Source: Syntrophomonadaceae bacterium (GTDB taxonomy: Bacteria > Bacillota > DSM-12270 > Thermacetogeniales > Thermacetogeniaceae). From it: a stretch of 47,252 nt of DNA. The notes beneath the pieces are model-generated. The model was given only the letters and a program-made list of their open reading frames with translations, was not told the DNA's origin and searched no databases. Numbering within the stretch: the first letter of the stretch is position 1; each line of letters begins with the position of its first letter. Shown here one piece after another: positions 46,860 through 47,252 of the stretch. Position numbers and translations under genes: made by a program. The stretch lies in the NCBI GenBank assembly GCA_012516535.1, contig JAAYWP010000037.1:1-47252 (forward strand). Direction: 5' to 3'.

Positions 46860-47252
46860 GTGGAGCGCACCTTTGTGATGGTCAAGCCCGATGGTGTCCA
46901 GCGGGGATTAATAGGAGAAATTATCAAAAGGTTTGAGCAGAAGGGTCTGAAAATAGTAGGCTTGAAAATGCTACAGATCACACCTGAATTGGCTTCCAAA
47001 CACTATGGTGAACACAAGGGCAAACCCTTTTTTGAGGGGCTGGTAAAATTCATCACCTCCTCCCCTGTTGTAGCCATGGTCCTGGAAGGAAAGGACTGCA
47101 TCAGCTTAGTCAGGGGGATGATGGGAGCAACCGATCCGAAAAAGGCCGCACCAGGAACTATCAGGGAAGCTTTTGGTATCGATATCGGCAGAAATGTGGT
47201 CCATGGTTCTGACTCTCCGGAAAGTGCAGCCAGAGAGATATCACTCTTTTTC
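46860..47252 (+). CDS. ndk: Nucleoside diphosphate kinase (3' end beyond the window)
   Basis: Transfers the gamma-phosphate between nucleoside triphosphates and diphosphates through a phosphohistidine. The frame from GTG at 46860 is open for 131 codons to the window edge and is missing from the ORF track. Family motifs are the start [16 protein letters not shown] and the active-site NVVHGSDS, with [13 protein letters not shown] between. About 15-20 C-terminal residues should lie outside. AAAGGGGA precedes the GTG. Two TATAAT-like sequences upstream may be part of its promoter. Confidence 0.95.
   Translation, partial: MERTFVMVKPDGVQRGLIGEIIKRFEQKGLKIVGLKMLQITPELASKHYGEHKGKPFFEGLVKFITSSPVVAMVLEGKDCISLVRGMMGATDPKKAAPGTIREAFGIDIGRNVVHGSDSPESAAREISLFF

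Overview
The window reads as a chromosome segment of an endospore-forming, strictly anaerobic Firmicute of the class Clostridia; I cannot resolve it further. The sporulation and division genes (spoIID, spoIIID, mbl, yabP, yabQ, divIC, spoIIE) show a spore former. The selenocysteine formate dehydrogenase, pyruvate:ferredoxin oxidoreductase, glycyl radical enzyme and [NiFe] hydrogenase show a ferredoxin- and H2/formate-based anaerobic metabolism.

Layout. (1) 1-3300: the tail of an unknown + strand gene with its terminator, then a minus-strand fdhA. The ORF track splits fdhA in two, but the break is an in-frame UGA (Sec354) followed by a canonical SECIS hairpin. Its leader carries a probable molybdenum-cofactor riboswitch and a terminator hairpin. 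(2) 3617-5412: murA, convergent with an MntR/DtxR-type repressor. (3) 5.4-25.8 kb: an AT-richer catabolic island. It opens with a PrpR-type sigma-54 activator. An operon with a textbook -24/-12 promoter follows: glycyl radical enzyme, its activase, two-subunit class I fumarase and malic enzyme. A second -24/-12 promoter lies before a hydantoinase-like amidohydrolase, a C45 autoprocessing hydrolase, an MHS transporter, two different MmgE/PrpD proteins and two tandem SLC13-type transporters. Both promoters have similar 16-bp TGTTT...AAACA palindromes upstream. (4) 25.9-29.6 kb: a pyruvate:ferredoxin oxidoreductase with its own terminator. (5) 29.7-35.4 kb: spoIID, spoIIID, mbl, yabP, yabQ, a small HTH gene, divIC, a Ppx/GppA gene and a YdcZ-type membrane gene. 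(6) 35.7-41.3 kb: a group 3b (sulfhydrogenase-type) [NiFe] hydrogenase with fused beta and gamma subunits, plus its protease, hypA and hypB. (7) 41.3-47.25 kb: three tRNA genes (fMet, Met, Glu), spoIIE, tilS, ftsH and the start of ndk.

How it fits together. In relatives the order murA-spoIID-spoIIID-mbl and divIC-spoIIE-tilS-ftsH is conserved. Here the first is interrupted by about 24.8 kb of catabolic genes and the second by the hydrogenase cluster. The island contains a full route fumarate -> malate -> pyruvate, and POR takes this to acetyl-CoA. The amidohydrolase, C45 hydrolase, PrpD proteins and carboxylate-type transporters suggest that a nitrogen-containing, carboxylated compound enters at the top. 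The glycyl radical enzyme has GCISP where many family members have GCxE, so its reaction cannot be read from the sequence. This sigma-54-controlled pathway is the best candidate here for an undescribed system; its substrate is unknown. Hydrogenase and formate dehydrogenase are plausible outlets for its electrons.
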